A stretch of DNA of 64,000 bases from Parahoeflea alexandrii (GCF_024105735.1 NZ_JAAAML010000001.1:860895-924894); one strand, 5' to 3'. Positions 1-8,780 are shown, counted from the stretch's first letter. Numbers and translations: made by a program. Notes: generated from the sequence alone by a model not told the origin.

Positions 1-53
1 CCGACTTCTGGGCCCTGCTGGCCGCGGCGCTGGGCGAGGGCAGGCGGGGGTAG
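1..53 (+). CDS. 3' end of an unidentified host gene (partial)
   Basis: The first bases read as an open frame from base 3 to a TAG stop at 51-53, ending in DFWALLAAALGEGRRG. Codon use is GC-rich as expected for the host. Only 16 residues are visible, so no function can be given. It could be chance, but the helical Ala/Leu-rich tail looks like a natural C-terminus. Confidence 0.35.
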   Translation, partial: DFWALLAAALGEGRRG

Positions 54-768
54 GGGCACCTTGCCGGACGCGGACGATCTCCCCCTTGCGGTGGGAGACT
101 TCGGAGCGGTGACCAGAGACCAGAAGACGGAGGTTTCGATTTCAGCGAACGAAGGCCTGAGCGCGACGCCGGCTGCGGCCCCTCTCCCCCCTGGTGGGGG
201 AGAAAGCGATTTCAGCGCCTTGGCTTCAGCCAAGTGCTAGAAATCGCAAGAGAGGGGGTCTTGCTGCGCCATCGGCTCTTGCCCCGGACCCCCTCACCAA
301 CAAAATCTGCGACTTGGCCCTGCCGGTCCAAGACCGCGATTTTGTGTCCTCTCCCACAAGGGGAGAGGGGCAGCGCGATTGCCCGCGCCGCCGGACCGTG
401 CCGCCGCATTGGGCGGCGCCGGGACGTTTGATGATCCTGGCTTCGGCCAAGTGTCGGAAAACGAATGCTGTCCGGGTTCGAATTCCGGTATTCCATCTCG
501 TAATCTCATCCCGAAAAGTCAGCCCGGCATTCTCCAGACCTTGATGCGGAAACTTCACCAGGCCGTTTGAAGGCTTTTTGGTCGTTCGAACCATGTCGGT
601 CAGGTGTCGGCGGCTCATCACATCTGATGATTACGCGTCAGTGCCGGTGGACCAGTATCAGGTCACACAACGACAAGAGGCACGGGTGAGATGATCAGCC
701 CGGACGACCCAATGACAGGATCGCAACAATCCACAGGACCCACACAGGGACGACGAAGGGGAAATGCC
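54..768. other. Gene-poor intergenic stretch with mosaic palindromic repeats
   Basis: No convincing gene lies here; the open frames are shadows of GC-rich repeat DNA. It holds a half copy of the hairpin repeat seen again at 1338 and 1416 (77-99), an inverted pair GCGATTTC at 206-213 and GAAATCGC at 240-247, and purine/pyrimidine blocks of the CCTCTCCC/GGGAGAGG type near 181-200 and 350-370. Such mosaic repeats are typical of intergenic DNA in rhizobia-like chromosomes. Confidence 0.5.
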
Positions 769-1257
769 ATGATCGCCAGGAGAATTGCACAAATCGCTCT
801 CGCTTTTGCCATCGCCGTTGGCGGCATTCAGTTTACCGCCCCCGCAATGGCGAATGAAGGCGGCGGCCCACCGCTGGGCGAAAGCCGGCTGGGTGTGACC
901 AAGAAGGCGAAGAAGACGTTCAAACAGCGCGCCGCGGAACGGCGGGCCGAGCAGGCTGCGAAGAAAGAGGCCAAGGCGAAAGCCAAGGCCGAGGCCAAGA
1001 AGGCGAAGCAGACAGCCAAAGACAAGAAACGCCTGAACGATGCCAAAAAGAGCGTGGCGCACCTCGAAAGGGAACTCAAAAGGCTCGAAAGGGAGCGCAA
1101 GACGAAGGTCTGGAAGACGAATTCCGAGGTTCGCAAGCACCTGGCCGAGATCAAATCGGTCGAGCGCAACATCAAGCACTCCAAGCGCACGATCCGCACC
1201 ATGGAAAAGAAGCTGGGCATCAAGCGCCCGTTGCTCGGCATCTTCCTCGTCAACTGA
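769..1257 (+). CDS. Exported lysine/alanine-rich coiled-coil protein, unknown function
   Basis: The 162-aa protein has an N-terminal signal peptide (MIARRIAQIALAF... ending in APAMA, cleavage near residue 29), then a highly charged Lys/Ala/Glu/Arg region with heptad character (about residues 45-150) that should form a long helical coiled coil, and a short hydrophobic end (LLGIFLVN). The start at 769 is chosen because it begins the signal peptide and follows a GGGGAAA ribosome site. An upstream in-frame ATG at 691 would bury the signal peptide. Likely periplasmic. I do not recognise the family. The opposite-strand open frame over the same bases is the shadow of the lysine codons. Confidence 0.6.
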   Translation: MIARRIAQIALAFAIAVGGIQFTAPAMANEGGGPPLGESRLGVTKKAKKTFKQRAAERRAEQAAKKEAKAKAKAEAKKAKQTAKDKKRLNDAKKSVAHLERELKRLERERKTKVWKTNSEVRKHLAEIKSVERNIKHSKRTIRTMEKKLGIKRPLLGIFLVN

Positions 1258-1337
1258 CGCGGCGGATGTCAGGAGCAGACCATCTCGCTCCTTGCGGCGG
1301 GGTTTGCAGCCTGGACGAGACCCGCGGCTCGCGCCTG

Positions 1338-1385
1338 ATCTCCCCCCTTGCGGGGGAGATGTCACCGTAGGTGACAGAGGGGGGT
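1338..1385 (+). repeat. 48-bp double-hairpin palindromic repeat, copy A
   Basis: It begins ATCTCCCCCC, contains one hairpin (CTCCCC...TTGCG...GGGGAG) and a second one GTCACC-GTA-GGTGAC, and ends in AGAGGGGGGT. Copy B at 1416-1463 is the reverse complement with changes in the second stem that keep pairing. A half copy lies at 77-99. Confidence 0.75.
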
Positions 1386-1415
1386 AATCACTCCCCTCGC
1401 GCCAGCCTCGCGTTC

Positions 1416-1463
1416 ACCCCCCTCTGTCGGCGATGCCGACATCTCCCCCGCAAGGGGGGAGAT
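1416..1463 (-). repeat. 48-bp double-hairpin palindromic repeat, copy B (inverted)
   Basis: It is inverted relative to copy A, 30 bp away. The second stem here reads GTCGGC-ATC-GCCGAC on the minus strand, where copy A has GTCACC-GTA-GGTGAC. Both stems are fully paired despite different bases, which indicates selection for the folded structure. Confidence 0.75.
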
Positions 1464-2342
1464 TGGCGGTACCGGACCCTCCGTCGTCATCCCGGCCTTG
1501 AGCCAGGATCCAGTAGAGCCTGCGCCTGCAGGCGCGGGAGACTCTTTGAAGCCTACGGTCTAGGTGAGGTGATGCCATGTTTGATTTCATTGCTCCCTCA
1601 TTCCTCACTTTTCATCCCCACCCTCCACCCCCATGCCATACTCGCTCCACTCCCGCTGCCGGATGGATCGCGAACGTTTCGATGCAGGCGGGAGGGAATG
1701 TCCGGGGCCGGGCGTGCTGACGTGGCGCGCGAGGTTTCGGGAGGCGGAGGCCATCGGGGTTCCGCTGGCGGCACCGGTTTTCGCGGGGCAAGTTCCCGAG
1801 TACGCCAGTGGAAAGCCAGCCACCGGGCCGGGATCGTTCCGCGTCCGCCTGAAAAGGCGGGCGAGGGGCGGGTCACCGGGCCGGGCCTGTGGCGGACATG
1901 GCGGGCCGGAAACGGCCGGCCAGGGTCCGTGCCGGAACCCGCGCCAAAAGCATCTCTCGCGGTCTGTCCGGATCGCGGCCGGAGCAATCCGGGCGGAGGG
2001 CCCTGAAGAGGGGCAGGTGGATAAGCCAACCTTCGCGTCATGCAGGCCGCCGCCTGTCGGATGCCGGACAGCATCCGGCGAGTTCCGGGCCGCGCGCGCT
2101 CAGCGCCACCCATGATGCGGGACCCTTGCCGGTCGCCGCATCACCAACACCCATCCCAGAGGCACTGCCCGCGTGCGGCCCTCCGGACTGCCCGCCTGTC
2201 GCGCGAAAGTGCCTGCACTTGAGCGATAACGTACAGGCGCCGCAAAAAGTATTTCCCACACCCCGGCGGAGATTTTCGCGCGGGCGCGGTTTCGGCTGTC
2301 TGAAGCGCGTCGTGACGCCTGAGCGGGATGCAACTTCGGCCT

Positions 2343-2463
2343 CCCACCGTCGTCATCCTCGGCCCCCGAGCCGTGGATCCATTCCGTGGTCTCTCGGCCA
2401 CTGCAGTCTTTGAAGCGTCACGGCATGGATCCTCGCCTCAAGGGCGAGGATGACGACGGTGGG
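2343..2463. repeat. 121-bp element bounded by 19-bp perfect inverted repeats
   Basis: CCCACCGTCGTCATCCTCG at 2343-2361 is repeated exactly as its reverse complement at 2445-2463. The interior carries GGATCC-containing short inverted blocks. The same CGTCGTCATCC core appears near 1483. It contains no coding capacity, so it looks like a non-autonomous palindromic intergenic element rather than an IS. Confidence 0.65.
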
Positions 2464-2485
2464 GGGTGTTCAAGCGCCCAGCCCC

Positions 2486-2761
2486 CTAGTTGTTGACCTT
2501 GCAGCCGCGGCGGCGCTCCTCGGCCTGGATCTGGGCCACCCGGCGCTGTTCCCATTGGCTCAGGGTCGGGTTCCTGGTCCAGCAGTCGGCATTGTTGAAG
2601 GTGCGCTGGCCGAGATTTGTGGAGAAGCAGTAGCCGTTGCGGTCATAGATCGCGTTGCGCTCGTACCAGAGATCCCAGCAACTGGCGGCAGAGGCCGCGG
2701 GGACGAGGCCGGTGAGGCCGACGAGCAGGCCGGCGGCGAATATCATCGGGGTGGATTTCAT
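2486..2761 (-). CDS. Secreted YARHG-domain-like small protein
   Basis: The 91-aa protein has a signal peptide (APAASA-type cleavage near residue 25) followed by a Cys-containing domain with the pattern CWDLWYERNAIYDRNGYCF, which matches the YARHG family of extracellular proteins (Trp-Tyr-x-Arg-Asn ... Gly-Tyr-Cys-Phe). Several Cys suggest disulfides in the periplasm. The start at 2761 is preferred because an AAGGAG ribosome site lies 6 nt upstream; the ATG at 2767 sits on that site. Function of the family is unknown. The C-terminus ends CKVNN. Confidence 0.75.
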   Translation of the reverse strand: MKSTPMIFAAGLLVGLTGLVPAASAASCWDLWYERNAIYDRNGYCFSTNLGQRTFNNADCWTRNPTLSQWEQRRVAQIQAEERRRGCKVNN

Positions 2762-2956
2762 CTGCATCTCCTTTGCATGCGCGGCACGAACCCGGTGTGC
2801 CGGGCCGCCCTGTCTCCATCGCTATCCGCCCGTCAGCCCTGCGCATTGATGCACATCAACGAATGTGTCCGTCGCCCGGCCTTTCGGGGCTCTGCACCGC
2901 AGTCCCGGCTGGAGGAGTGGGCGCAGCCGGGCAGACCGATCTGCTGAAGTCGGTGG

Positions 2957-2986
2957 GGTGCTTGGCGGCGGGGTGCTTGGCGGCGG
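2957..2986 (+). repeat. Two tandem 15-bp repeats
   Basis: The 15-mer GGGTGCTTGGCGGCG occurs twice back to back, followed by a partial third copy. It is non-coding, just upstream of the small membrane-protein gene. Confidence 0.6.
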
Positions 2987-3030
2987 GCTGTGCGTTGTGC
3001 CACCATGGGCCGAACCATGAGAGGCGCTTC

Positions 3031-3246
3031 ATGTCCGATATCGGCTCGATCTTTTCCACCTGGGACATCATCGTGATGATCCTCGTCGCCTGCGCGCCGG
3101 GGTTCGTGATCGGCGCCGCATTCGGCGCCTGGCGCGGGTTTGGCAAAAACCCCGGGCGCCGTCTCAGGGGCGCCATAGTTTTCGGCTTGACCGGTTTCGC
3201 GCTGGCCTTCGCCGGCTGGTGGTTCTATCTGATGGTGTTCAAGTGA
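3031..3246 (+). CDS. Small inner-membrane protein, unknown
   Basis: The 71-aa protein is predicted to span the membrane twice: about residues 9-30 (WDIIVMILVACAPGFVIGAA) and 47-68 (IVFGLTGFALAFAGWWFYLM), joined by a basic, Gly/Arg-rich loop that should be cytoplasmic. The start follows an AGAGG site 8 nt upstream. It lies 5 bp from the next gene, so the two may be co-transcribed. I do not recognise a family. Confidence 0.65.
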   Translation: MSDIGSIFSTWDIIVMILVACAPGFVIGAAFGAWRGFGKNPGRRLRGAIVFGLTGFALAFAGWWFYLMVFK

Positions 3247-3251
3247 GGCCC

Positions 3252-3860
3252 ATGCGCGTGACCCGACATACACTCTCCGCCGCCTTCTTGGTGGCATGTG
3301 CCGCCGTTGCGGCGCAACCGGCGCTGGCCTGGACCGCGGTCGAGCAGGTGAAGACCTATCCGGTCTATGGAAAGTCGGGCCCGGAGCTCTACGAGTCGAT
3401 CGGCCAGAACGGGCCGGTGATCTCGGGGGATCGCCGCACCATCGCCCACACCACGTTCAAGCTGACCTGGGGCCGCGATTACCGCGAGCGCGCCGATGGC
3501 AGCTGCGTGATTGCACGAAATGTGCCGAAGCTGATCATCACCTACACGCTGCCGAAGCCGCGCGAGGGGCTGCCACAGGGCGTGGCCTCGAGCTGGAAGC
3601 GGTTCTATGACGGGCTGGCCGAACATGAGCGGGTGCACGGGCAGCACATCATCGAGATGGTGCAGGCGATCGAGGCAGTCAGCGTCGGGCTCTCCGCGCC
3701 GAACGATCCGGGCTGCCACAAGGTGCGCGCCGAGCTGCAGACCCATCTCAAGCGGCTGTCGGACGAGCAGCGCGCCCGTGGCCGCGCCTTCGACCGGGTC
3801 GAAATGGGCGATGGCGGCGCGGTGCATCAGCTGGTTCTGGGGCTCCTGACCGGCCGCTGA
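3252..3860 (+). CDS. DUF922-like secreted putative zinc protease
   Basis: The 202-aa protein has a signal peptide (cleavage after QPALA, about residue 26) and a domain containing HERVH at 125-129 followed by QH, the HExxH-like motif of the DUF922 family of predicted secreted Zn-dependent proteases. The text YTLPKP and WKRFYDGLAEHERVHGQH fits that family. Likely periplasmic. The start at 3252 follows a GAGG site; the upstream ATG at 3219 lies inside the preceding gene. Substrate unknown. Confidence 0.75.
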   Translation: MRVTRHTLSAAFLVACAAVAAQPALAWTAVEQVKTYPVYGKSGPELYESIGQNGPVISGDRRTIAHTTFKLTWGRDYRERADGSCVIARNVPKLIITYTLPKPREGLPQGVASSWKRFYDGLAEHERVHGQHIIEMVQAIEAVSVGLSAPNDPGCHKVRAELQTHLKRLSDEQRARGRAFDRVEMGDGGAVHQLVLGLLTGR

Positions 3861-4007
3861 GCCGGGATTGCAGGGGCAGGGCGGCCGGTCGCCGGGATGC
3901 TGCCTGCCGGATTGTGGCGGCCTCTGGGGAAAGCCCGATTTGGCTTGCGGCGCCGAGTTGGGCTGCTAGGCTCGGGGACCGCTTCGGGGCCAGAATCAGG
4001 ACGCCGC

Positions 4008-5114
4008 ATGACCGTACGCATCGCCACCTTCAACACCGAGAACCTGTTGAGCCGGTTCGATTTCTCCGGATTCCGCAACGAGCTTCGGCAGGACCGGGTG
4101 GCGCAGCTCTATGATTTCACTTCGGAGGCGCAGTACCACCAGGCCGAGATCGCCCGCGCCATTTCGCTCACCGACGACACGCGGCAGCTGACCGCGCTGG
4201 CGATCGCCGATGCGGACGCCGACATCCTGTGCATGCAGGAGGTGGAAAATCTCGATACGCTGCACCGGTTCGAGTATGGCTACCTGTTCAAGATGATCGG
4301 CGACGGCTATCGCCACAAGGTGCTGATCGACGGCAATGACAGCCGCGGCATCAATCTCGCGCTGATGACGCGGGAGCACACGCTCGACGGGGCGAAGATC
4401 GAGATCCTCGAGGTCACCAGCCACGCGCATCTGAGCTACGAGGCGGCCGGGGTCTACACGCCGGATCTGGCCGAAGTCGCCAAGCCGCACGACAAGGTGT
4501 TCAAGCGCGATTGCCTCGAGGTCGACCTGAAGATCGGGTCGAAACGGCTGACGGTCTATGTGGTGCATTTCAAGTCGATGGGATCCCCGCGCAACGGCGT
4601 CGACGGCCGCACCCACACGATGGCGGTGCGGGTGGCGGAGGCGCGGGCCGTGCGCAAGCTCATTTGCGAGCGCTTCGGTGCCGACGGCGGCGGCAAGCGC
4701 TACGTGGTCGCCGGGGATTTCAACGATTACACCGAGAAGCTGGTGATCACCGGCGACCGCCGCAACGGCTACCGCTTCACGCCGGAAGAGGCCGAGGACG
4801 GCGCGGTCCGTGTGCTGACCGCCGGCGGCTTTGCCGAGAACGTGGTGGCGCGGCGTCCGGAAATGGACCGCTGGACGCTCTACCACACCCGCGGGCCGGA
4901 GGAACGGCATCTGTGCCAGCTCGATTACCTGCTGGCCTCGCCGGCGCTGACGCGCTCGAACCGTGACCGGCAGCCCGACATCATCCGCGCCGGCCAGCCC
5001 TGGCGGACGCTGTTCCCCGAAGGCCAGGACGTCGACCGCTACCCGCGCACCGGGTGGGACCGGCCCAAGGCGTCGGATCATTGCCCGGTGGCGATGACCT
5101 TCGACCTGGTCTGA
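4008..5114 (+). CDS. Endonuclease/exonuclease/phosphatase (EEP) family protein
   Basis: The 368-aa protein shows the EEP fold motifs in order: RIATFNTENL at the N-terminus, MQEVEN (metal-binding Glu), VHFKS, AGDFNDY (catalytic Asp/Asn) and KASDHCPV (Asp-His pair) near the C-terminus. The family hydrolyses phosphodiester or phosphomonoester bonds with Mg; the substrate cannot be read from sequence. There is no signal peptide with the chosen start (4008), so it is probably cytoplasmic. The next gene starts 5 bp after the stop. Confidence 0.85.
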   Translation: MTVRIATFNTENLLSRFDFSGFRNELRQDRVAQLYDFTSEAQYHQAEIARAISLTDDTRQLTALAIADADADILCMQEVENLDTLHRFEYGYLFKMIGDGYRHKVLIDGNDSRGINLALMTREHTLDGAKIEILEVTSHAHLSYEAAGVYTPDLAEVAKPHDKVFKRDCLEVDLKIGSKRLTVYVVHFKSMGSPRNGVDGRTHTMAVRVAEARAVRKLICERFGADGGGKRYVVAGDFNDYTEKLVITGDRRNGYRFTPEEAEDGAVRVLTAGGFAENVVARRPEMDRWTLYHTRGPEERHLCQLDYLLASPALTRSNRDRQPDIIRAGQPWRTLFPEGQDVDRYPRTGWDRPKASDHCPVAMTFDLV

Positions 5115-5119
5115 ACGTG

Positions 5120-5866
5120 ATGGCCGCGATCCCGGAAAACCGCGTGTTCGGTTTCGACCGCGTCCATCTGACGCTCGATGCGGCGGAGCATCCCTGGCTG
5201 ATCGCGGAACGCGGCGCGGTCGAGGCGCACTGGGCGCGCGAGCAGGTGGAGCGGCCATGGCTGTTCAACGGGACGGTGGTGCTCAATCGCGGGCTGGCGC
5301 TTGAAGCGGGCGTGATCTCGGGCATCAGCCACCGGGCACCCTATGCGGCGCTGCTGCACTGGGTGAAGACACGGCCCGGAGCCGATGTCTGGCACCTGTT
5401 CGGCTCGGCGGTGATCCTGTCCTCGGACGGCGCCATGCTACTGATCCGCATGGCCGCGAAGACGGCCAATCCCGGCAAGGTCTATGCCCCTGCAGGGTCG
5501 CTTGACGAGACCGACATCAAGGGCGGCCGCATCGACGTCGAAGGCAGTATCCTGCGCGAGGCACGGGAAGAGACCGGGCTTGACCTGTCGCGGGGCAATG
5601 CCGAAGACCGGCTGTGGTGCTGGCGCCGGGGTGGTCTGGTGGGGGTGTTCCGGCGGTTCCGGATGGACGACCCGGCCGCGGTTCTGGCGGAGCGGATACG
5701 GGAGCATATCCGGACCGATCCGGAACAGGAAATCGATGATGTGGTTGTTGTGCGCAGTGTGGAGGACGCCGGACCGACCGCACCGCCCTACATGCGGGCC
5801 ATGGTCGACTTTCATTTCTCCGCACCCGGGCAAGGTGGCGGTTGGCAGGCCCAAGGAAATGGATAG
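5120..5866 (+). CDS. NUDIX hydrolase family protein
   Basis: The 248-aa protein carries the core of a Nudix box, REAREETGL at residues 146-154, preceded by a less canonical Gly/Glu part (GGRIDVEG). The region VWHLFGSAVILSSDG is the usual first strand pair of the domain. Nudix enzymes cleave nucleoside diphosphates linked to another moiety; the substrate is unknown. An N-terminal extension of about 90 residues precedes the domain. It follows the EEP gene by 5 bp, suggesting one operon. Confidence 0.8.
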   Translation: MAAIPENRVFGFDRVHLTLDAAEHPWLIAERGAVEAHWAREQVERPWLFNGTVVLNRGLALEAGVISGISHRAPYAALLHWVKTRPGADVWHLFGSAVILSSDGAMLLIRMAAKTANPGKVYAPAGSLDETDIKGGRIDVEGSILREAREETGLDLSRGNAEDRLWCWRRGGLVGVFRRFRMDDPAAVLAERIREHIRTDPEQEIDDVVVVRSVEDAGPTAPPYMRAMVDFHFSAPGQGGGWQAQGNG

Positions 5867-5935
5867 GATGCGGGCACGCTGAAGACTTGGCAGGAGCCGG
5901 ATAACCGGCTGCCACGGTAGAGGATGACGCTGGGC

Positions 5936-6856
5936 ATGACAGATTACGCAATCTACGACGTCTTCACCGGCACTGCTCTGGCCGGCAATCCGCTTGCGGT
6001 TGTGTTCGACGCCGATCACTACAGCGGCGACCGGATGCAGGCGATCGCACGCGAGTTCAACCTGTCGGAGACAGTGTTCGTGCTCAAGCCGGAAAATCCC
6101 GCGCATACCGCCCGGCTGCGGATCTTCACACCTGCGCGGGAGCTTCCCTTTGCCGGCCACCCGACGGTTGGCGCCGCGGTGGCGCTGGCGGACCGGCGGC
6201 TGGGCGCGGATGTGCCCGCCAACGGCATAGACCTGGTCAAGATGCTGGAAGAAGAGATCGGGCAGGTGCGCTGCGCCGTGCGGATCAGCGCTGGCCAGGC
6301 CGGGTTTGCCGAGTTCGATCTTCCGAAGCTTTCGCGCAATCTGGGCGCGGACATCGAACCTGCGGATATCGGGCTGGCGCTAGGGCTTGATCCGCACGAG
6401 ATCGGGTTTGAAAATCACAAGATCTCGCTGTGGAGCGCCGGAGTGCCGTTCGTGCTGGTGCCCGTGCATGACCAGGCCGCGGTCGCCAAGGCCGAGTGCA
6501 ATGGTGCAGACTGGGACCGTGTGGCGCCGATGGGTGATGGGCAACTGGCCTCGGCCTATGTCTATTGCCGTGGCGGGACCCATCACCAGGCATCTTTCCA
6601 TGCCCGCATGTTCGCCCCCGGCGAAGGCATCGGCGAAGATCCGGCAACCGGGTCGGCCGCCGCGGCTTTGTCCGGCGCGATCCACCATTTTGACGGCCTG
6701 CGGGAGGGCAACCATGCGCTGCTGATCGAGCAGGGCGTCGAAATGGGCCGGCCGTCGCTGATTCACCTGCACATCGCCTGCAGGGGGGCAGAGGTTTCCC
6801 ACGTCCGGATCGGTGGCGAGGCAGTGCGGATTTCCGAGGGCAAACTGCTGGTTTGA
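5936..6856 (+). CDS. PhzF-family isomerase/epimerase-like protein
   Basis: The 306-aa protein matches the PhzF family (diaminopimelate-epimerase fold). It has NLSETVFV with the catalytic Glu at residue 45, FAGHPTVGAA, and GEDPATGSAAAAL near the C-terminal half. Family members catalyse proton-shift isomerisations; most homologues outside phenazine clusters have unknown substrates, and no phenazine genes are visible here. The start at 5936 is the one that begins the beta-strand TDYAIYDVF; an ATG at 5924 is possible. A small AGCCGG-ATAA-CCGGCT hairpin sits upstream at 5895-5910. Confidence 0.85.
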   Translation: MTDYAIYDVFTGTALAGNPLAVVFDADHYSGDRMQAIAREFNLSETVFVLKPENPAHTARLRIFTPARELPFAGHPTVGAAVALADRRLGADVPANGIDLVKMLEEEIGQVRCAVRISAGQAGFAEFDLPKLSRNLGADIEPADIGLALGLDPHEIGFENHKISLWSAGVPFVLVPVHDQAAVAKAECNGADWDRVAPMGDGQLASAYVYCRGGTHHQASFHARMFAPGEGIGEDPATGSAAAALSGAIHHFDGLREGNHALLIEQGVEMGRPSLIHLHIACRGAEVSHVRIGGEAVRISEGKLLV

Positions 6857-6908
6857 CGGCAGGTACGCAGATTATGGCGTGATTGTTGCAACAGCGTAAA
6901 AAACAGTG

Positions 6909-6937
6909 TGGACAAGCCTCTTCATCCGGTCTATACG
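6909..6937 (+). promoter_or_regulatory. Putative sigma-70 promoter of the tRNA-Lys gene
   Basis: TGGACA (6909-6914) and TATACG (6932-6937) are separated by exactly 17 bp. The predicted start, near 6944, is about 25 bp before the tRNA. It lies outside the prophage, so integration leaves the tRNA transcribed. Confidence 0.5.
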
Positions 6938-6968
6938 CCCCCTCGTTCCGGTTCCGCACGGAACGTGT

Positions 6969-7049
<81 letters not shown>

Positions 7050-7073
7050 TCTTTTGATATCAAAGATATGATC

Positions 7074-7095
7074 AAAGCCCTTCGGGGCTTTTTTT
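7074..7095 (+). terminator. Rho-independent terminator just inside attL
   Basis: AAAGCCC - TTCG - GGGCTTT followed by a T run (7089-7095) forms a tight tetraloop hairpin. It can end the tRNA transcript, and its stem is also palindromic enough to end leftward transcription from the integrase operon. Confidence 0.85.
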
Positions 7096-7146
7096 GTTGG
7101 TTTTTTACAGGCGTTGGAATTTTTTACACTTCCGTGCTGGAAGTGT

Positions 7147-8157
7147 TCACGTCTTGAGCTGATCCCATGCGTGCGCTACGGCCTCTGATGCAAGGTAGTG
7201 ACGGCGAATAATTGCATCTGCTTCCTCGGGCGAGTGGCCCGATATCGCGGCAATATCGGCGATCGGCAGGCGGGCATTGTGGTGCAGCCACGAGATGCCT
7301 GTGCCGCGCAGATCATGGAACGTCACGCCGGTGATCTTCAGCCGGGTCATTTCCTTGCGCCAGCTCGCCCTGAAGCCGGTCGATGTCCAGCGGTCGCCGC
7401 GGGAGTTGACCAGAACAGTAGCGCGTCCCGCCTTGCGTGCGTCCTCGAGCATCGGGCGCAGCATGGCGGCCGGGGTGATGCGGACGCGGGCGCCGGTCTT
7501 GCCCTGGCGGATCCATGCCTGTTCGCCGTCCCAGGCGAGTGTCGGCATGGTCAGGCAATCGCCCTGACGCTGCAGCGTGGTCAGCGCCATGATGAAAACG
7601 GCCCGCAGGTGCGGCTGCGCCTCGGTCATCACTCTCGCAATCGCGTCCCTTGGCCAGAGAATGTCGGACCTGGTCGCATGGTGCAGCCGCTCGACGCGCT
7701 CCAGCGGGTTGCGCAGGATGGTTTCGCGATCGGCTGCGAAGGCGAGGATGCTTGAGAGCACCGACAGGTGGTAATCAGCGCTTCGTGGTGTGGCGCGCAT
7801 GGTATCGCGCCAGTCGATGAACAGGGTGCGTGCGCCGCGGGCCTCTATGGCTTTTGCCGGCATGTCGCCGAACTCTGCGCGGATCACCGCCTCGATCCGC
7901 TCATAGTCGGCGCGGGTCTTCGGTTTGAGCGCGGTGAAGCGGGCGCTCTTGCGCCAGTCGTCGATGATGGCGGACAGCGTTCCCGGGGCTGCAGCGGTTG
8001 TTCTGGTGGCCATGTGGCGCGCATACTCGCGGACGTAGGCGGGTGTGCCGGGCCTCGCCGTGATGCGTGGGCCTCCACGCCAGGAATAGTGATACTCGAT
8101 CGGTCTGCCCGACCGGTCCCTGGTCTTAATGATGTGAACGCCCGGGAGCTTTTCCAC
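7147..8157 (-). CDS. int: Phage tyrosine integrase
   Basis: The 336-aa site-specific recombinase shows the catalytic set: Arg in LTTLQRQGDCL (box I), HDLRGTGI (His and Arg of box II), ISGHS (His) and RRHYL (Tyr nucleophile). An N-terminal core-binding SAM-like region lies at about 80-160 of this frame. I chose the GTG start at 8157 because GGAAGG lies 6 nt upstream; a longer frame to 8307 runs through the neighbouring gene. It is the last gene of the leftward operon and directly borders attL, so it should catalyse recombination at the tRNA-Lys site. Confidence 0.9.
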   Translation of the reverse strand: MEKLPGVHIIKTRDRSGRPIEYHYSWRGGPRITARPGTPAYVREYARHMATRTTAAAPGTLSAIIDDWRKSARFTALKPKTRADYERIEAVIRAEFGDMPAKAIEARGARTLFIDWRDTMRATPRSADYHLSVLSSILAFAADRETILRNPLERVERLHHATRSDILWPRDAIARVMTEAQPHLRAVFIMALTTLQRQGDCLTMPTLAWDGEQAWIRQGKTGARVRITPAAMLRPMLEDARKAGRATVLVNSRGDRWTSTGFRASWRKEMTRLKITGVTFHDLRGTGISWLHHNARLPIADIAAISGHSPEEADAIIRRHYLASEAVAHAWDQLKT

Positions 8158-8356
8158 GGCTGGCCTTCCATTGCGCAAGAGCAGATTCCGCACTGGTTTC
8201 GTCGCTTCTGTCAAGGCTGTGGGCCGACCCAGCGGGCGCAAGCTCCATTTCGCCGGTCGGATGCATGGTGATGCGCAGGCCGTGTTCCGCCGCTGCCTGG
8301 GCTGCATCCCTTATCTCGCATTTGAGAAAAGTGCGGGAACGGCTGGGGCGGCTCAT
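8126..8356 (-). CDS. Small excisionase-like / AlpA-context phage protein
   Basis: The 76-aa protein begins MSRPSRSRTFLKCEIRDAAQAAAEHGLRITMHPTG, a pattern common to short phage proteins encoded directly before integrases in alphaproteobacterial prophages (a helix followed by a strand, then a disordered tail). Its 3' end overlaps the integrase start by 32 bp in another frame, implying coupled translation. Position suggests a directionality factor; sequence alone does not prove it. The first part of the longer open frame (to 8695) is a shadow of the upstream gene. Confidence 0.6.
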   Translation of the reverse strand: MSRPSRSRTFLKCEIRDAAQAAAEHGLRITMHPTGEMELAPAGSAHSLDRSDETSAESALAQWKASRGKAPGRSHH

Positions 8357-8390
8357 GGTACGGCTTTCAGGGTCTGGTCGGCTGCGACCA

Positions 8391-8780
8391 TCAAGCCACC
8401 CGCCTTTCCCGATCGAGATCGTTCGCCAGATCAGCCGCGCCGTCGCGATCAAGCACAAGCCGGGATGGCCGGGCCGCTGCGGAGTTCTCGACGACGGGCG
8501 GGAAGTCAGCCGGCTTGGCGTAGGGATGCAGTTCGAGCCATGCGACGGCCACGGATTCAGACACATTGACCGGCGCCGACGCCATGTCCAGATCAAGCCG
8601 GTAGACCGCCTCGATGTTGTCGAGATCGCTGTCGTAGGCCTGAACCCATTCTTCGGCACTGCCGAATTCCGTTCCGAAGCGTTCCGACTGCTCAAAGAAC
8701 CGGTTGACGGCTCCTGGTCGCGAGAACGTGGTCAGCGCGGTCAGGACGAGGATGGTCTGATTTGAGGTGAGGAAGGTCAT
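8391..8780 (-). CDS. Hypothetical phage protein
   Basis: The 129-aa acidic protein has a hydrophobic N-terminus (LTSNQTILVLTALTTF) and a Trp/Tyr/Asp-rich middle (EEWVQAYDSDLDNIEAVYRLDLDM). The start overlaps the stop of the Lar-like gene by 4 bp. No family recognised. It belongs to the repressor-controlled leftward operon. Confidence 0.6.
   Translation of the reverse strand: MTFLTSNQTILVLTALTTFSRPGAVNRFFEQSERFGTEFGSAEEWVQAYDSDLDNIEAVYRLDLDMASAPVNVSESVAVAWLELHPYAKPADFPPVVENSAAARPSRLVLDRDGAADLANDLDRERRVA

Larger units (their letters stand above)
1258..2485. other. 1.2-kb intergenic region with several repeat families
   Basis: Several 70- to 210-codon open frames exist on both strands but are Arg/Pro/Gly-rich, overlap one another and lack ribosome sites, so I treat them as non-coding. 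The region carries the paired 48-bp hairpin repeats (1338, 1416), a short CGTCGTCATCC-type repeat near 1483 and a 121-bp element with inverted ends at 2343-2463. Confidence 0.5.

Noticed and set aside
658..1365. Minus-strand 235-codon frame opposite the lysine-rich gene
   Set aside because: It is the Leu/Phe-rich shadow of lysine and alanine codons on the plus strand, where a signal peptide is evident.
1371..2115. Long overlapping open frames on both strands (up to 211 codons)
   Set aside because: They are Arg/Pro/Gly-rich, overlap one another, cover hairpin repeats and lack ribosome sites. GC-rich DNA gives such frames by chance.
3996..5258. Minus-strand 420-codon frame under the EEP gene
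   Set aside because: The plus strand encodes clear EEP motifs; the opposite frame is a codon-bias shadow.
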